Origin: Burkholderiales bacterium PBB2
GTDB lineage: Bacteria > Pseudomonadota > Gammaproteobacteria > Burkholderiales > Burkholderiaceae_C
Direction: 5' to 3'
DNA length: 62,560 nt
Assembly (NCBI GenBank): GCA_002255955.1
Contig: NKIM01000020.1
Span: forward strand, 46,000 to 108,559
The translations under genes and the position numbers were made by a program. Numbering within the stretch: the stretch's first letter is position 1; the number at the start of each line of letters is the position of its first letter. The notes under the pieces were generated by a model, which was given only the letters and a program-made list of their open reading frames with translations, did not search any database and was not told the DNA's origin. Below are positions 35,804 to 45,040 of the stretch, in pieces.

Positions 35804-36618
35804 CACTGGCCCTCCTTGCTGGCACTGGCTTCAGCGGCAGGCACCCAGGCCGCCGGGCGCTTGGCCAGAAAGGCGGCAAAGCCTTCACGCGCCTCATCGC
35901 CGAGGCGAACACGGGCGATGGTCTGGGCCGTCAGCTCGCGCACCTCGGGCGTGACCGGGCCGACCTCCAGCTGCGCAAACAGCTGCTTGATCTCGGCTTG
36001 CGCGCCGGGGCCGTTCTGCAGCAGCTCATGGATCCAGCGCTCCAGCGCAGCGTCGAGCTGATCGGCCTCGACCACCTCATGCACCAGGCCCAGGCTCAAG
36101 GCCTCGGCGGCACCGATGCGGCTGGCCGTCAGGGCCAAGCGCTTGGCCTGGCGCGGGCCGACCGCATTGTTCACATAGGGGCCGATGACGGCAGGCAGGA
36201 TGCCGAAGCGGGCCTCGCTGACCGCGAACTTGGCCTCGCTGCTGGCCACGGCGATGTCACACGCGACAGCCAGGCCGACCCCGCCGCCCAGGGCCAGGCC
36301 CTGAATGCGCGCGAGCACCGGCTTCGGCGCGTGGGCGATGCGCTGCAGCATGTCGGCGAACTTGCGGGCGTCGGCCAGGTTCCAATCCTGGCTCGCTTCG
36401 GACGCGCGCTTCATCCACTGGATGTCGGCGCCGGCACTGAAGGCCTTGCCGGCCCCAGCCAGCACAATCAGGCGCACATGCGGGTCGGCCACCAGGCGGT
36501 CCATGGCCTGGGCCAGTTCGGCGATCATGGTCTCGTTGAAGGCGTTGAACACCTCAGGGCGGTTCATGGTCAGACGCGCCACGCCGCGCCCGTCGACCTC
36601 GATATGCAATGTCTCCAC
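35803..36618 (-). CDS. Enoyl-CoA hydratase/isomerase family protein
   Basis: A 271-residue crotonase-fold enzyme. GAGKAFSAGADIQWMKR forms the first oxyanion loop and IQGLALGGGVGLAVACDIAVAS the second; AVSEARFGILPAVIGPYVNNAVG contains the catalytic Glu region. The last pattern is closest to methylglutaconyl-CoA hydratase-like members, but coupling to a PaaH-type dehydrogenase suggests hydration in phenylacetate breakdown. The start is GTG at 36618 (METLHIEVDG), because AAGGAG lies nine bases upstream; the longer frame has no binding site. Substrate is not fixed by sequence. Confidence 0.87.
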   Translation of the reverse strand: METLHIEVDGRGVARLTMNRPEVFNAFNETMIAELAQAMDRLVADPHVRLIVLAGAGKAFSAGADIQWMKRASEASQDWNLADARKFADMLQRIAHAPKPVLARIQGLALGGGVGLAVACDIAVASSEAKFAVSEARFGILPAVIGPYVNNAVGPRQAKRLALTASRIGAAEALSLGLVHEVVEADQLDAALERWIHELLQNGPGAQAEIKQLFAQLEVGPVTPEVRELTAQTIARVRLGDEAREGFAAFLAKRPAAWVPAAEASASKEGQ

Positions 36619-36696
36619 GGATGAATGCTCCTTGTTGTGCGGCAAGTATCGCAGCGCAAGGGCGCGCGGCTGAGGGCTTGCCGGCACAATCCGGCC

Positions 36697-37497
36697 ATGT
36701 CAGCCCCCTTCCTCCAGCCCCTGCAATTGCAGGGCGAAGTACAGCAGATCGAAGCCCAGTGGCTGCGCCCCGAGCGACTGGCGCGGCCACTGACCGTCTT
36801 CCTGCACGAGGGCCTGGGCTCGCTGTCGCAGTGGCGAGATTTCCCGCAGCAGCTTTGTGAAGCGCTGGACTGCCGGGGCCTGGTCTACTCGCGCCCCGGC
36901 TACGGCCAGAGCAGCCCGCGCCGCGATGCCTGGCCGCAAGACTACCTGCAGCGCCAGGCGCGCGAACAGCTACCCGCCTGCCTCGACGCATTGGGTGTGC
37001 CGCGCGACGAACGCATTTTCCTCTTCGGCCACAGCGATGGGGCCAGCTTGGCCCTGCTGTTCGCCGCCGCTTACCCAGAGCGGGTGCGCGGTCTGGTGGC
37101 GATGGCACCGCACCTGTTTGTCGAGCCCCGCACCGTCGAGGGATTGCGGCAAGCGCGCCAGGCGTACGAGCAAGGGCGCAGCCTGCGTGCGGCCCTGGCC
37201 CGCCACCATGCCGACACCGATTCGGCGTTCTATGGCTGGAACGATGCCTGGCTGCGCCCGGGCTTTGAGTCGTGGAACATCGAGAACGAACTGCGCGGAC
37301 GCCTGGCCTGCCCGGTTCTCGCCCTGCAGGGCGAGGACGACGAATACGGCAGCCTGGCCCAGATCGAAGCCATCGCGCGCCTGCATGCCGACACCGTGCT
37401 GTGCGCCCTGCCCGCCTGCGGCCACGCGCCGCAGCGTGAGCAGCCCGAGGCGGTCATTGCACACACCCAAGCGCTGTTTCAGCGCTGCCTGGCATGA
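36697..37497 (+). CDS. Alpha/beta hydrolase
   Basis: A 266-residue alpha/beta hydrolase. Nucleophile elbow GHSDGAS near residue 111 gives Ser as nucleophile; oxyanion HEGLGS near 32; acid residue in LQGEDDEYG near 215; catalytic His in ACGHAPQRE near 243. FLHEGLGSLSQWRDFP and YSRPGYGQSSPRR are typical of esterase/C-C hydrolase-like subgroups, but no substrate can be assigned. The start ATG is at 36697; the frame is open further upstream but that would overlap the promoter area of the enoyl-CoA hydratase. Its stop overlaps the next gene by four bases. Confidence 0.87.
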   Translation: MSAPFLQPLQLQGEVQQIEAQWLRPERLARPLTVFLHEGLGSLSQWRDFPQQLCEALDCRGLVYSRPGYGQSSPRRDAWPQDYLQRQAREQLPACLDALGVPRDERIFLFGHSDGASLALLFAAAYPERVRGLVAMAPHLFVEPRTVEGLRQARQAYEQGRSLRAALARHHADTDSAFYGWNDAWLRPGFESWNIENELRGRLACPVLALQGEDDEYGSLAQIEAIARLHADTVLCALPACGHAPQREQPEAVIAHTQALFQRCLA

Positions 37498-38408
37498 GCA
37501 GCAGCAGCAGCACGCGCCGCGCCTTGCTGAGCGGCCTGGGGGGCCTGACCTGCAGCCTGCTCAGCGCGCTCTGCCAGGCGCAGGACGAAGCAGTGCTGGT
37601 GGTGCGCCACGCACTGAGCCAGGGCCAGAACGCCAAGGTCTTGAGCTACGAGCTGACCGTGCTGCAGCTGCTGCTGGACAAGACCGTGGCCAGCCACGGC
37701 CCTTATCGCCTGGAGGCGAGCGAGGTGGTGTCGCAAAACCGCGCCTTCCTGCAGATCCAGAGCGGCGAGATCGATCTGATCAGCGCCATGACCTCGCCGG
37801 CCCGAGAGCGGCAAAGCCTGCCGGTGCGCGTTTGCCTCTACCGCGGCTTGATGGGCGTTCGGTTGCCGATCGCCCTGCGCAGCCGCATAGCCGAACTGGA
37901 GGCAGTGAGCAGCAACGCGCGTGCGCAGGCCCTGCGCATGGGCCAGGTCGCGGATTGGCCGGACGCCCAGATCCTGGCAGCCGCCGGTTGGCGCGTGGAG
38001 CGCCTGCCCAAGCTCGCCACCTTCCCTGAGATGCTGCGTCGCCAGCGCGTGGACCTGTTCGCGCTCGGCGCCACCGAGGTCTACCCCATCGTCGACGCCC
38101 TGCCCGATCTGCGCGTGCTGGAGCGCTGGCTGCTCGCCTACCCGGCCGCCTTCTATTTCTTCGTCAGCCCGCACAAACCCGCCCTGGCCGAACGGTTACG
38201 CCGGGGTTGGGAGCTGGTGCTGGCCGATGGCAGCTTTCTGGCCTTGTTCGAACGTGCCGTGGGCGCCCCGCTCGCCCGCGCCCGCCTGGCAGAGCGCCTC
38301 TGGCTGCGCGTGCCCAACCCCGAGCTGCCGACCGAAACTCCGCTGCAGGACAGCCGGCTCTGGCACCCTCTGGTGCGCAGCCGCCTGCACCAAGCGGACG
38401 GGCACTGA
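37494..38408 (+). CDS. Periplasmic solute-binding-like protein
   Basis: A 304-residue protein with a Tat- or Sec-like signal (TRRALLSGLGGLTCSLLSALCQAQ) followed by a fold that looks like family 3 periplasmic amino-acid-binding proteins (VSQNRAFLQIQSGEIDLISAMTSPARERQ and YFFVSPHKPALAERLRRGWELVLADGSF). No ABC permease or ATPase is nearby, and in this group such proteins are often sensory or orphan. The start ATG overlaps the alpha/beta hydrolase stop (ATGA), so the two are co-translated. Ligand unknown. Confidence 0.8.
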   Translation: MSSSSSTRRALLSGLGGLTCSLLSALCQAQDEAVLVVRHALSQGQNAKVLSYELTVLQLLLDKTVASHGPYRLEASEVVSQNRAFLQIQSGEIDLISAMTSPARERQSLPVRVCLYRGLMGVRLPIALRSRIAELEAVSSNARAQALRMGQVADWPDAQILAAAGWRVERLPKLATFPEMLRRQRVDLFALGATEVYPIVDALPDLRVLERWLLAYPAAFYFFVSPHKPALAERLRRGWELVLADGSFLALFERAVGAPLARARLAERLWLRVPNPELPTETPLQDSRLWHPLVRSRLHQADGH

Positions 38409-38478
38409 TATCGTGCCCTGTGCTACCCCCTCCCGATCTTCGCCCCTGAACCGACCCTTGCCCACGAAAGACCCTCGC

Positions 38479-38769
38479 ATGATTCTCGAAGTCGCAGACA
38501 TCCGCATCCCACCCGGCCAGCAGGCCGCGTTCGAAGCCGCCATCCAGCACGGCATCACCAGCGTCATCAGCCAGGCCCAGGGCTTCATCAGCGCGGAGGT
38601 TCAGCGCGGCATCGAGTCGCCGGAACGCTATCTGCTGCAGATCCAATGGGCCACGCTGGAAGACCACACGGTGCATTTCCGCGGCGGCCCGTTGTTCCCC
38701 GCCTGGCGCGCCATCGTCGGGCCCTTCTTCGCCGAGCCGCCCAAGGTCGAGCACTTCAAGGCTCTCTGA
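38479..38769 (+). CDS. ABM-domain (antibiotic biosynthesis monooxygenase fold) protein
   Basis: A 96-residue ferredoxin-like alpha+beta barrel protein. MILEVADIRIPPGQQAAFEAAI, AQGFISAEVQRGIESPERYLLQIQW and LEDHTVHFRGGPLFPAW fit the ABM fold family, which includes cofactor-free monooxygenases and heme-degrading proteins but also many members of unknown function. It begins 70 bases after the solute-binding gene and is closed by a terminator. No partner gene reveals its substrate. Confidence 0.87.
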   Translation: MILEVADIRIPPGQQAAFEAAIQHGITSVISQAQGFISAEVQRGIESPERYLLQIQWATLEDHTVHFRGGPLFPAWRAIVGPFFAEPPKVEHFKAL

Positions 38770-38826
38770 GGCGCGCCTGCGGTCGCGGGGAATATTCACC
38801 GCAAGAGACCGCACCGGCCCGGCATC

Positions 38827-38866
38827 AAAAAAGCCGCTGACCCCAAACAGGGGCAGCGGCTTTTTC
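38827..38866. terminator. Bidirectional terminator, ABM gene / HU gene
   Basis: AAAAAAGCCGCTG..CCCC and GGGG..CAGCGGCTTTTT form a long stem around AAAC, with A and T tracts at both ends; convergent genes flank it. Confidence 0.9.
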
Positions 38867-38923
38867 TTTCTTTCATCAGTCGCAACAAGCGCCAGATGGC
38901 GCTCATCGCTCAGACGGCAAGAA

Positions 38924-39295
38924 TTACTTCTTGGCCTTCTTGGCAGCCGGCTTGGCAGCGGGCTTGGCGGCAGCCTTGGCCGGAGCGGCAGCGGTCTTGG
39001 CAGCCTTGCGAGCCGCAGCCTTGGGATCCACGGCGGCCTTGAAGCCAGCGCCCGGGGTGAACTTGGGCAGCTTGGCCGCAGCGATCTTGATCTTGTCGCC
39101 GGTGCTGGGGTTCACGCCGGTGCGAGCGGCGCGGGCGTGTTGCTTGAAGGAACCGAAGCCGGGGATGGACACAGCGCCACCCTTCTTGACGGTGGAAACC
39201 ACGGCGTCCAGCAGGGTTTCCAGGATGCGGCCGGCTTCGGCCTTGGTCAGTTCGTGCTTGCTGGCCAGGTGTTCGATCAGTTCGGTTTTGTTCAT
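38924..39295 (-). CDS. HU family DNA-binding protein with lysine/alanine-rich tail
   Basis: Nucleoid-associated protein of 123 residues. Residues 1-90 are an HU/IHF domain (MNKTELIEHLASKHELTKAEAGRILETLLDAVV, GAVSIPGFGSFKQHARAARTGVNP with the DNA-intercalating arm). Residues ~90-123 form a tail of Lys, Ala and Pro in KAAAKPAAK-like units that resembles eukaryotic H1/AlgP-type tails. Such fusions are known in Burkholderiales. The tail likely compacts DNA non-specifically. Single-gene transcript, divergent from the PAS-GGDEF-EAL gene. Confidence 0.93.
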   Translation of the reverse strand: MNKTELIEHLASKHELTKAEAGRILETLLDAVVSTVKKGGAVSIPGFGSFKQHARAARTGVNPSTGDKIKIAAAKLPKFTPGAGFKAAVDPKAAARKAAKTAAAPAKAAAKPAAKPAAKKAKK

Positions 39296-39553
39296 TCCAG
39301 AATCTCGTCTCAGGTGATAGCCCGACCATCTCGGGCGCTCCTATTTTCTACGAATCCGCGACAAGCCCCATCACTACTTGCAAAAAGCTGGTGCGCAAGG
39401 TTCAATCAAAGCGCCAATCGCACGCGCAGGCCCTGTTTTTTCGCCATCGCTAGCCATCCTCGGGCAGACAAACACCGCTGATCTTCGGCGTTTGCACCTC
39501 CAGGATTGGGTTGTGGCCAGGCAGGCTCTCTTGGTTTTCCGCCGCCCGTTTTC

Positions 39554-41698
39554 ATGCCGTCAAAACACGCGACGAACCGCCCCACGCTCGCCGAGAGCAC
39601 GCCCAGCCCTGCCTCGCCGCCTCCGGCCACGGCCCATGGCCTCGACAGCAGCAGCCTGCTCGCAGCCCTGCCGCAACAGCTGTGGGTGCTCGATGCCCAT
39701 CTGCAGCCGGTGCTGGCATCGCCCCTGCTGCAGGAGTTTCTCGGCCTCAATCTTCGCGAGCTTCAGACTCTGGGTTGGCGCCACATCATCCACCCGCTGG
39801 ACCGGCTGGAATTCGATCTGCGTTGGCAGCAGGCCCTGCTCAGCGGGCATTTCGAGATGGACTACCGACTGCGCGCCGCCGATGGCCGCTACCGCTGGCA
39901 TCTGGCTCTGGGTCAGGTCTTGCCCGCCCAGGGCGAGGGGCCGCGTCGAATTCTGGGCACCCACACCGACATCAGCGAGCGCAAGGAGTCCGAAGCCCGC
40001 TTGCGCGAGGCCGACGAGCTCTGGAAGCTGGCCCTGGAAAGCGTGGGCGACGGCGTCTGGGACTGGTATGTGCAGGACGAGGTGGAAATCTACTCGCCCC
40101 GCATCCTGCAGATGTACGGCTTCTCGGAGACCGAGATCAAGCCCAGCCCGGCCGAGCTTGATGCGCGCACGCACCCCGAAGACCGGCAGCAAATGGAGCT
40201 GGACCGTGCCGCTCATTTTGCGGGTCAGGTGCCGATCTACAGCAATGAGCACCGCGTGCTGTGCAAGGACGGCAGCTGGAAATGGATCCACAGCCGCGGC
40301 ATGGTGATCAGCCGCGATGCCCAGGGCCGGCCGCTGCGCATGGTCGGCACCCACACCGACATCACCCAGCGCAAACAGACCGAGGCCCTGATCTGGCACC
40401 AAGCGCATTTCGATGCCCTCACCGGCCTGCCCAACCGCCGCACCCTGCGCGACCGCCTGGAGCAGCTCTTGAGCACCGCGCAAAGCGAAGGCGGCCGCCT
40501 GGCCCTGCTCTTCATCGACCTGGATCACTTCAAGGAGGTCAATGACACGCTCGGCCACGACATGGGCGACGCCCTGCTGCTGCAGGCGGCCGAGCGCATC
40601 CGCGCCTGCGTGCGGCCACAGGAGACCGTGGCTCGCATGGGCGGCGATGAGTTCACCGTCGTGCTGTCCGGCCTGAACAGCGCGCAAGAGGCTGAGCAGG
40701 TGGCGCAGAAAATCATCCAGTCCATGGCCAGCGCCTTCCACTTGCAGGACGAGCGGGTGTTTGTCTCGGCCAGCATCGGCATCAGCCTGTTCCCCGATGA
40801 CGGGCAGCTGATCGAAGAACTGTTCAAGCACGCCGACCAGGCGCTCTACGTGGCCAAGGGCGCCGGTCGCAACCGCCTCGGCCATTTCACGCCCGATCTG
40901 CAGCAGGCCGCGCTCTTGCGCATGCGCCTGGGCAATGAGCTGCGCGAGGCCCTGCCCAAGGCCCAGCTGAGCCTGGAGTACCAGGCCATCGTGGCCATGC
41001 GCACGCGCGAGATCTGCAAGGCCGAGGCCTTGCTGCGCTGGACCCACCCGAGTCGCGGCCGCATCGGCCCCGATGTCTTCATCCCCCTGGCCGAGAGCAG
41101 CGGCTTGATCATCGAGATCGGCGAATGGGTGTTCCAACAGGCCGCGCGCCAGGTGCGCGATTGGCGCCAGCGCTACCTGCCCACGCTGCAAATCAGCATC
41201 AACAAAAGCCCCATCCAGTTTCGCAGCCACCAGAACCCCGACGAACACGACCATTGGGTCGACACGGTGCAAAGCCTGGGGCTGGGCGAACAGGCCCTGG
41301 CCATCGAAATCACCGAAGGCCTGCTGCTGGAGGGCGACAGCGAGGTCACGCGTCAGCTCGAAACCCTGCGGCGCGGCGGTTTTCTGGTCTCGCTCGATGA
41401 CTTTGGCACCGGCTTCTCCTCGCTGTCCTACCTGCACAAATACGCCATCGACCTGCTCAAGATCGACCAGCGCTTCGTGCGCAATCTTCGCCCCGGCACC
41501 AAAGACCTGGCCCTGTGCAAAGCCATCATCACCATGGCCCATGAGCTGGGCTTGCAGGTGGTGGCCGAGGGCGTGGAGACGCAGGAACAGTTCGAACTGC
41601 TGCGCAGCGCCGGCTGCGACTACGGCCAGGGCTACCTCTTCGCCCGCCCGCTGCCGGTCGAGGCCTTCGAGCAGTTGTTGGCCAAAGGCAAGGCCTGA
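39554..41698 (+). CDS. PAS-PAS-GGDEF-EAL cyclic di-GMP signalling protein
   Basis: A ~714-residue cytoplasmic protein. Two PAS domains with PAC motifs (about 30-150, [14 protein letters not shown]; 155-285, [14 protein letters not shown]), then GGDEF (~290-450) with intact [11 protein letters not shown] and no RxxD inhibitory site (RPQE instead), then EAL (~465-710) with [11 protein letters not shown] and [16 protein letters not shown]. It could both make and degrade cyclic di-GMP. The ATG at 39554 is chosen because the sequence upstream is not conserved; a TTG at 39506 is possible. A terminator pair lies downstream. Confidence 0.9.
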   Translation: MPSKHATNRPTLAESTPSPASPPPATAHGLDSSSLLAALPQQLWVLDAHLQPVLASPLLQEFLGLNLRELQTLGWRHIIHPLDRLEFDLRWQQALLSGHFEMDYRLRAADGRYRWHLALGQVLPAQGEGPRRILGTHTDISERKESEARLREADELWKLALESVGDGVWDWYVQDEVEIYSPRILQMYGFSETEIKPSPAELDARTHPEDRQQMELDRAAHFAGQVPIYSNEHRVLCKDGSWKWIHSRGMVISRDAQGRPLRMVGTHTDITQRKQTEALIWHQAHFDALTGLPNRRTLRDRLEQLLSTAQSEGGRLALLFIDLDHFKEVNDTLGHDMGDALLLQAAERIRACVRPQETVARMGGDEFTVVLSGLNSAQEAEQVAQKIIQSMASAFHLQDERVFVSASIGISLFPDDGQLIEELFKHADQALYVAKGAGRNRLGHFTPDLQQAALLRMRLGNELREALPKAQLSLEYQAIVAMRTREICKAEALLRWTHPSRGRIGPDVFIPLAESSGLIIEIGEWVFQQAARQVRDWRQRYLPTLQISINKSPIQFRSHQNPDEHDHWVDTVQSLGLGEQALAIEITEGLLLEGDSEVTRQLETLRRGGFLVSLDDFGTGFSSLSYLHKYAIDLLKIDQRFVRNLRPGTKDLALCKAIITMAHELGLQVVAEGVETQEQFELLRSAGCDYGQGYLFARPLPVEAFEQLLAKGKA

Positions 41699-41735
41699 CC
41701 CCACGCAACCTGGAGTCGCGATTTTCAGGACCGGA

Positions 41736-41794
41736 AATGACAAAAGGGTCAACACTTGCGTGTTGACCCTTTTTCAATTTGGTGCCCAGGAGAG
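41736..41794. repeat. Partial duplicate of the tRNA-Leu 3' end and its terminator (copy 1)
   Basis: A ~58-base unit: AATGACAAAAGG, hairpin, TTTTTCAATT, then 15 bases identical to the last 15 of the tRNA-Leu gene (as read on the plus strand, TGGTGCCCAGGAGAG). The same unit is at 41894-41950, where it continues into the complete tRNA. The hairpin stems differ at two paired positions in a compensated way. Confidence 0.8.
41742..41774. terminator. Bidirectional terminator, copy 1 of the tRNA-Leu type
   Basis: GGGTCAACAC/GTGTTGACCC with loop TTGC, flanked by AAAA and TTTTT. It follows the GGDEF/EAL gene by 43 bases and would end that transcript; on the minus strand it is a second stop after the tRNA-Leu terminator. 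Confidence 0.88.
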
Positions 41795-41898
41795 GCGCTC
41801 GGTCACGTACCGCGACCCCGGCGCCGCAAGCATGCGGCACCATTCTCGTCCTCACGCACCGTCCGCAGGGACGGCGCTTCCTGGGCAAGCACCAATGA

Positions 41899-41930
41899 CA
41901 AAAGGCCAGCACTTTCGTGCTGGCCTTTTT
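41899..41930. terminator. tRNA-Leu terminator (copy 2)
   Basis: GGCCAGCAC/GTGCTGGCC with loop TTTC, AAAA and TTTTT tracts. It begins six bases after the tRNA 3' end on the minus strand. Confidence 0.88.
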
Positions 41931-41935
41931 CAATT

Positions 41936-42020
<85 letters not shown>

Positions 42021-42104
42021 TTGCTTTCTTTCTCTGCCGAAGCAGCGAAGACCGCTACTGTAGCACGGTTTGTTTTGCGCGCAAGCGTTTTCTCAAAAAA
42101 CTTT

Positions 42105-43511
42105 TCAGCAGACCTCATCCAGCACGCGGTTCAGCGCCGCATGAACCCGCTGGGCGTCGGCCGCTTCGCTGCGCCAATTGCTGAAGGCCGCGCGCACGGC
42201 CCAGCGACCTTGGTAGTGGGTCGGTGTGAGGAAGGCCTCGCCGCTGTCGCGCAAGCGCTCCAGCAGGGCTTGCACACCGGCCGCATCGTCGTGACCTTGA
42301 ACCGCAAAGCAGACGATGTTCAGCCGCACCGGCGACAAGAGCTCGAAGCGCGGTGCGTCGGCCTGCAGCAAGCGGCCCAGCAGGCGGGCGCCATCGATAT
42401 TGCGGCGCACGATCTCGGCGTGACCCTCGCGCCCATACGCCTGCACGCTAAACCAGGCCGGTAGCGCACGCCAGCGGCGCGAGTTCTCGGGCGTGAGGTG
42501 CACAAAATCGGGCCGCTCACCGATGGGCCCGAGGTAGGCCGCTGCGTTCTGAAACACGCGCAGCTGCAGATCGCGGTGGCGGGTGAACTGCAGGGCGCTG
42601 TCGTAGGGCACGTTCAACCATTTGTGGCAGTCAATGCACACCGAATCGGCCCCATCCAGGCCCGCCACCTGGGCCGCCACGCGCTCATCCAGCGCCGCAA
42701 ATGCACCGAAGGCGGCGTCGACATGCAACCAGAAGCGGTGTCGCTGACGCAAGGCCACCAAGGCAGTCAGATCGTCGAAGTCCCCGCTGTTGACCGTGCC
42801 CGCATTGGCCACCACGATCAGCGCCTCGTCGGGGCTGGCGCGCAGGCGCTGCTCCAGTGCCGCCACGTCGAGGGCGTCACGCCCGGCCAGGGTCGGCAGC
42901 AATTCCACCGCCTCGCGACCCAGGCCCAGCATGGACGCGGCTTTGTGGATGCTGGAATGCGGCGCGCCGCTGAGGATGCGCACGGGGCCGAGGCGGGCCA
43001 GACCGGCCTCGCTGACGCGCAGGCCGCGCTGCTCGCCCACCCACTCTCGGCCCAGGGCCAGGCCCACAAAATTGGACAGGGTGGCGCCCGAGACAAACAC
43101 CCCCTGCTGCGCCTCGCTGAGCCCAAACCAGGCGGCCAGCGTGCGCACCGTGGCGCGCTCCAGCTCGGGCGCTTCCGAGTCCCAGCCGGCCGTGGGATTC
43201 TGGTCCAGGCTGGCGGCCAGCCAATCCCCCAGCATGCTGGCCGGCGTGGCGCCGCCGGTGACAAAACCCAGATAACGCGGGCCGGCGCTGCCGGACAGAT
43301 GCGGCAGCCAGTCCTGGGCAAAGCGCTGCAAGGCCCCCGCAGCACCGACGGGCTGCTGCAGCGCATCCTGCATCAGCGCCGGCCGCAGGCCACGCGGCGC
43401 GCGCGCCGCCGGGTGCGCGTCCAGCCCCTGCAAGAAGCTCAGCGCCAACTCACGCGTGGCCTGACTCAAGGCCGGCAGTTCGTTCAAATCTTGGTGCAGC
43501 AAAGGATGCAT
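42105..43511 (-). CDS. PLP-dependent decarboxylase (group II family)
   Basis: A 468-residue enzyme of the aromatic-L-amino-acid/glutamate decarboxylase fold. PHSSIHKAASMLGLG near residue 185-200 holds the PLP-stacking His, LHVDAAFGAFAAL near 270 the Asp that binds PLP nitrogen, and DCHKWLNVPYDSA near 300 the Schiff-base Lys. The C-terminal YQGRWAVRAAFSNWRSE is typical. Substrate is unclear; candidates include aromatic amino acids and diaminobutyrate. The start ATG is at 43511. It is divergent from a MocR-type regulator with an 81-base shared region that contains an inverted repeat. Confidence 0.85.
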   Translation of the reverse strand: MHPLLHQDLNELPALSQATRELALSFLQGLDAHPAARAPRGLRPALMQDALQQPVGAAGALQRFAQDWLPHLSGSAGPRYLGFVTGGATPASMLGDWLAASLDQNPTAGWDSEAPELERATVRTLAAWFGLSEAQQGVFVSGATLSNFVGLALGREWVGEQRGLRVSEAGLARLGPVRILSGAPHSSIHKAASMLGLGREAVELLPTLAGRDALDVAALEQRLRASPDEALIVVANAGTVNSGDFDDLTALVALRQRHRFWLHVDAAFGAFAALDERVAAQVAGLDGADSVCIDCHKWLNVPYDSALQFTRHRDLQLRVFQNAAAYLGPIGERPDFVHLTPENSRRWRALPAWFSVQAYGREGHAEIVRRNIDGARLLGRLLQADAPRFELLSPVRLNIVCFAVQGHDDAAGVQALLERLRDSGEAFLTPTHYQGRWAVRAAFSNWRSEAADAQRVHAALNRVLDEVC

Positions 43512-43558
43512 GGCGAAAAGGCTGGAAGGCAGTGGGCAGAGCGGGCATGCTAGAGTCG

Positions 43559-43583
43559 ATTGGACTGAAGCCAGCAATCCAAT
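43559..43583. promoter_or_regulatory. Inverted repeat between decarboxylase and MocR genes
   Basis: ATTGGA at 43559-43564 and TCCAAT at 43578-43583 form an inverted repeat with a 13-base centre, 48 bases upstream of the decarboxylase and 10 upstream of the MocR start. MocR regulators bind sites in such divergent gaps, so it is a good operator candidate. Confidence 0.55.
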
Positions 43584-43592
43584 TGCCACGCC

Positions 43593-45011
43593 ATGGACTT
43601 GTGCCGCAACCCCGCCCTGCTGGGCGACTGGCGGGCCAGCCAGACGCCGCTTTACGCCGCGCTGGCCACCGCCCTGCAAGGCCTGCTGCTGCGCGGCGAG
43701 CTGCTGCCGGGCGACCGCCTGCCGCCCGAGCGGGCCTTGGCCGATGCGCTGGGCCTGAGCCGCTCCACCGTGGTGGCGGCTTACGGGCGCCTGGCCGAGG
43801 GGGGCTGGGTGCAGGCCCGCCAAGGCCAGGGCACGACCATCAGCGTGGGCCCGCCCGGCCATGTGGCGCGCCGGCGCCGCGCCCAGCCGCTGGGCAACCC
43901 GGCCCTGCAGGCCTCGCCACGCGGCCGAACTGAGGGCAGCACAGGGGCCGACTGGATCGACTTCTCCCTGGCCACCGCCCTGCCCGATCTGGCCTGGCTC
44001 AGCCCCAGCGAGGCCAGCCGCCAGCTGGCCCTGCGCGAGAGCGCCTACCAGCCCGAAGGCATGTGGCCGCTGCGCGAACGCATCGCCGCGCGATACACCC
44101 GCCAGGGCCTGGCCACCACGGCCGATCAAATCATCGTCTGCGCCGGTGCACAGCAGGCGCTGAGTTTGCTGAGCCAGCTCTACCTCTCGCCGGGCGACCG
44201 GGTGCTGCTGGAATGCCCCAACTACTTCGGCGCCATCGATGTGTTTCGCAGCAGCGGTGCGCGCCTGCATGCGGTGCCGCTGCAGGCGCGCTGCGCCCAT
44301 GCCGGGGATTTCATCGCCGCGGCGGCCAGCGCACCCAAGCTGATCTACCTCTGCCCGCAGCTGCACAACCCCAGCGGCCAGTCCTGGCCCGCCTCGCGCA
44401 GCCAGGAACTGCTGCGCACCGTGCAGCGCGCGGGCAGCAGCCTGCTGGTGATCGACGACTCGCTGGCCGAGCTGCATTTCAGCGCCGAGGCGCGGCCGCT
44501 GAAGCCAGCACCCGATGCCGCCGTGGTGCACATCGGCAGCCTGTCCAAAACCCTGTGGGCCGGCCTGCGCATCGGTTGGTTGCGGGCGCCTCGAGCCTTG
44601 ATCGAGCCGCTGCGCCATGCCAAGGCCTGTGCCGACATTGCCAGCTCCAGCCTCAGCGCCGCGATTGCCTGCGATCTGTTTGACCGCATGGATCGGCTGC
44701 TGCTGCCGCGCCGCGCCAGCCTGCAACACCAGGCCCAGCACTTGCAGGTGGCGCTGCACACCCATCTGCCCAGTTGGACCATCAAGGCGCCCGAAGGCGG
44801 ACTCTTCCTCTGGGCGCAACTGCCGGAACACGGGCCGCGTGCCGACGCGCTGTGCGAGGCCGCGCGACAGGCGCAGCTGCGCCTCACGCCCGGCACGGCC
44901 ATGAGCGTGTCAGCCGAGCGGGGCCAAGACCAGGTGCGCCTGGCCTTCACCCTGCCGGAGGCGCAGGCCCTGGCCGGCGTACAACGCCTGGCGGCGCTGG
45001 GCTTGTACTGA
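43593..45011 (+). CDS. MocR-family regulator (GntR HTH fused to aminotransferase domain)
   Basis: A 472-residue fusion. Residues ~15-80 form a GntR winged helix (LYAALATALQGLLLRGELLPGDRLPPERALADALGLSRSTVVAAYGRLAEGGW). After a linker, an aspartate aminotransferase fold holds PQLHNPSGQSWPASR and the PLP Lys in HIGSLSKTLWAGLRIGW near residue 317. MocR proteins use PLP to sense amines or amino acids and often regulate a divergent neighbour, here the PLP decarboxylase. Some proteins of this type retain transaminase activity; 2-aminoadipate transaminase activity for the nearby lysine genes is a possibility only. Confidence 0.9.
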   Translation: MDLCRNPALLGDWRASQTPLYAALATALQGLLLRGELLPGDRLPPERALADALGLSRSTVVAAYGRLAEGGWVQARQGQGTTISVGPPGHVARRRRAQPLGNPALQASPRGRTEGSTGADWIDFSLATALPDLAWLSPSEASRQLALRESAYQPEGMWPLRERIAARYTRQGLATTADQIIVCAGAQQALSLLSQLYLSPGDRVLLECPNYFGAIDVFRSSGARLHAVPLQARCAHAGDFIAAAASAPKLIYLCPQLHNPSGQSWPASRSQELLRTVQRAGSSLLVIDDSLAELHFSAEARPLKPAPDAAVVHIGSLSKTLWAGLRIGWLRAPRALIEPLRHAKACADIASSSLSAAIACDLFDRMDRLLLPRRASLQHQAQHLQVALHTHLPSWTIKAPEGGLFLWAQLPEHGPRADALCEAARQAQLRLTPGTAMSVSAERGQDQVRLAFTLPEAQALAGVQRLAALGLY

Positions 45012-45040
45012 GCGGAGACTTTGAGAAATTCGCGCCGGGC

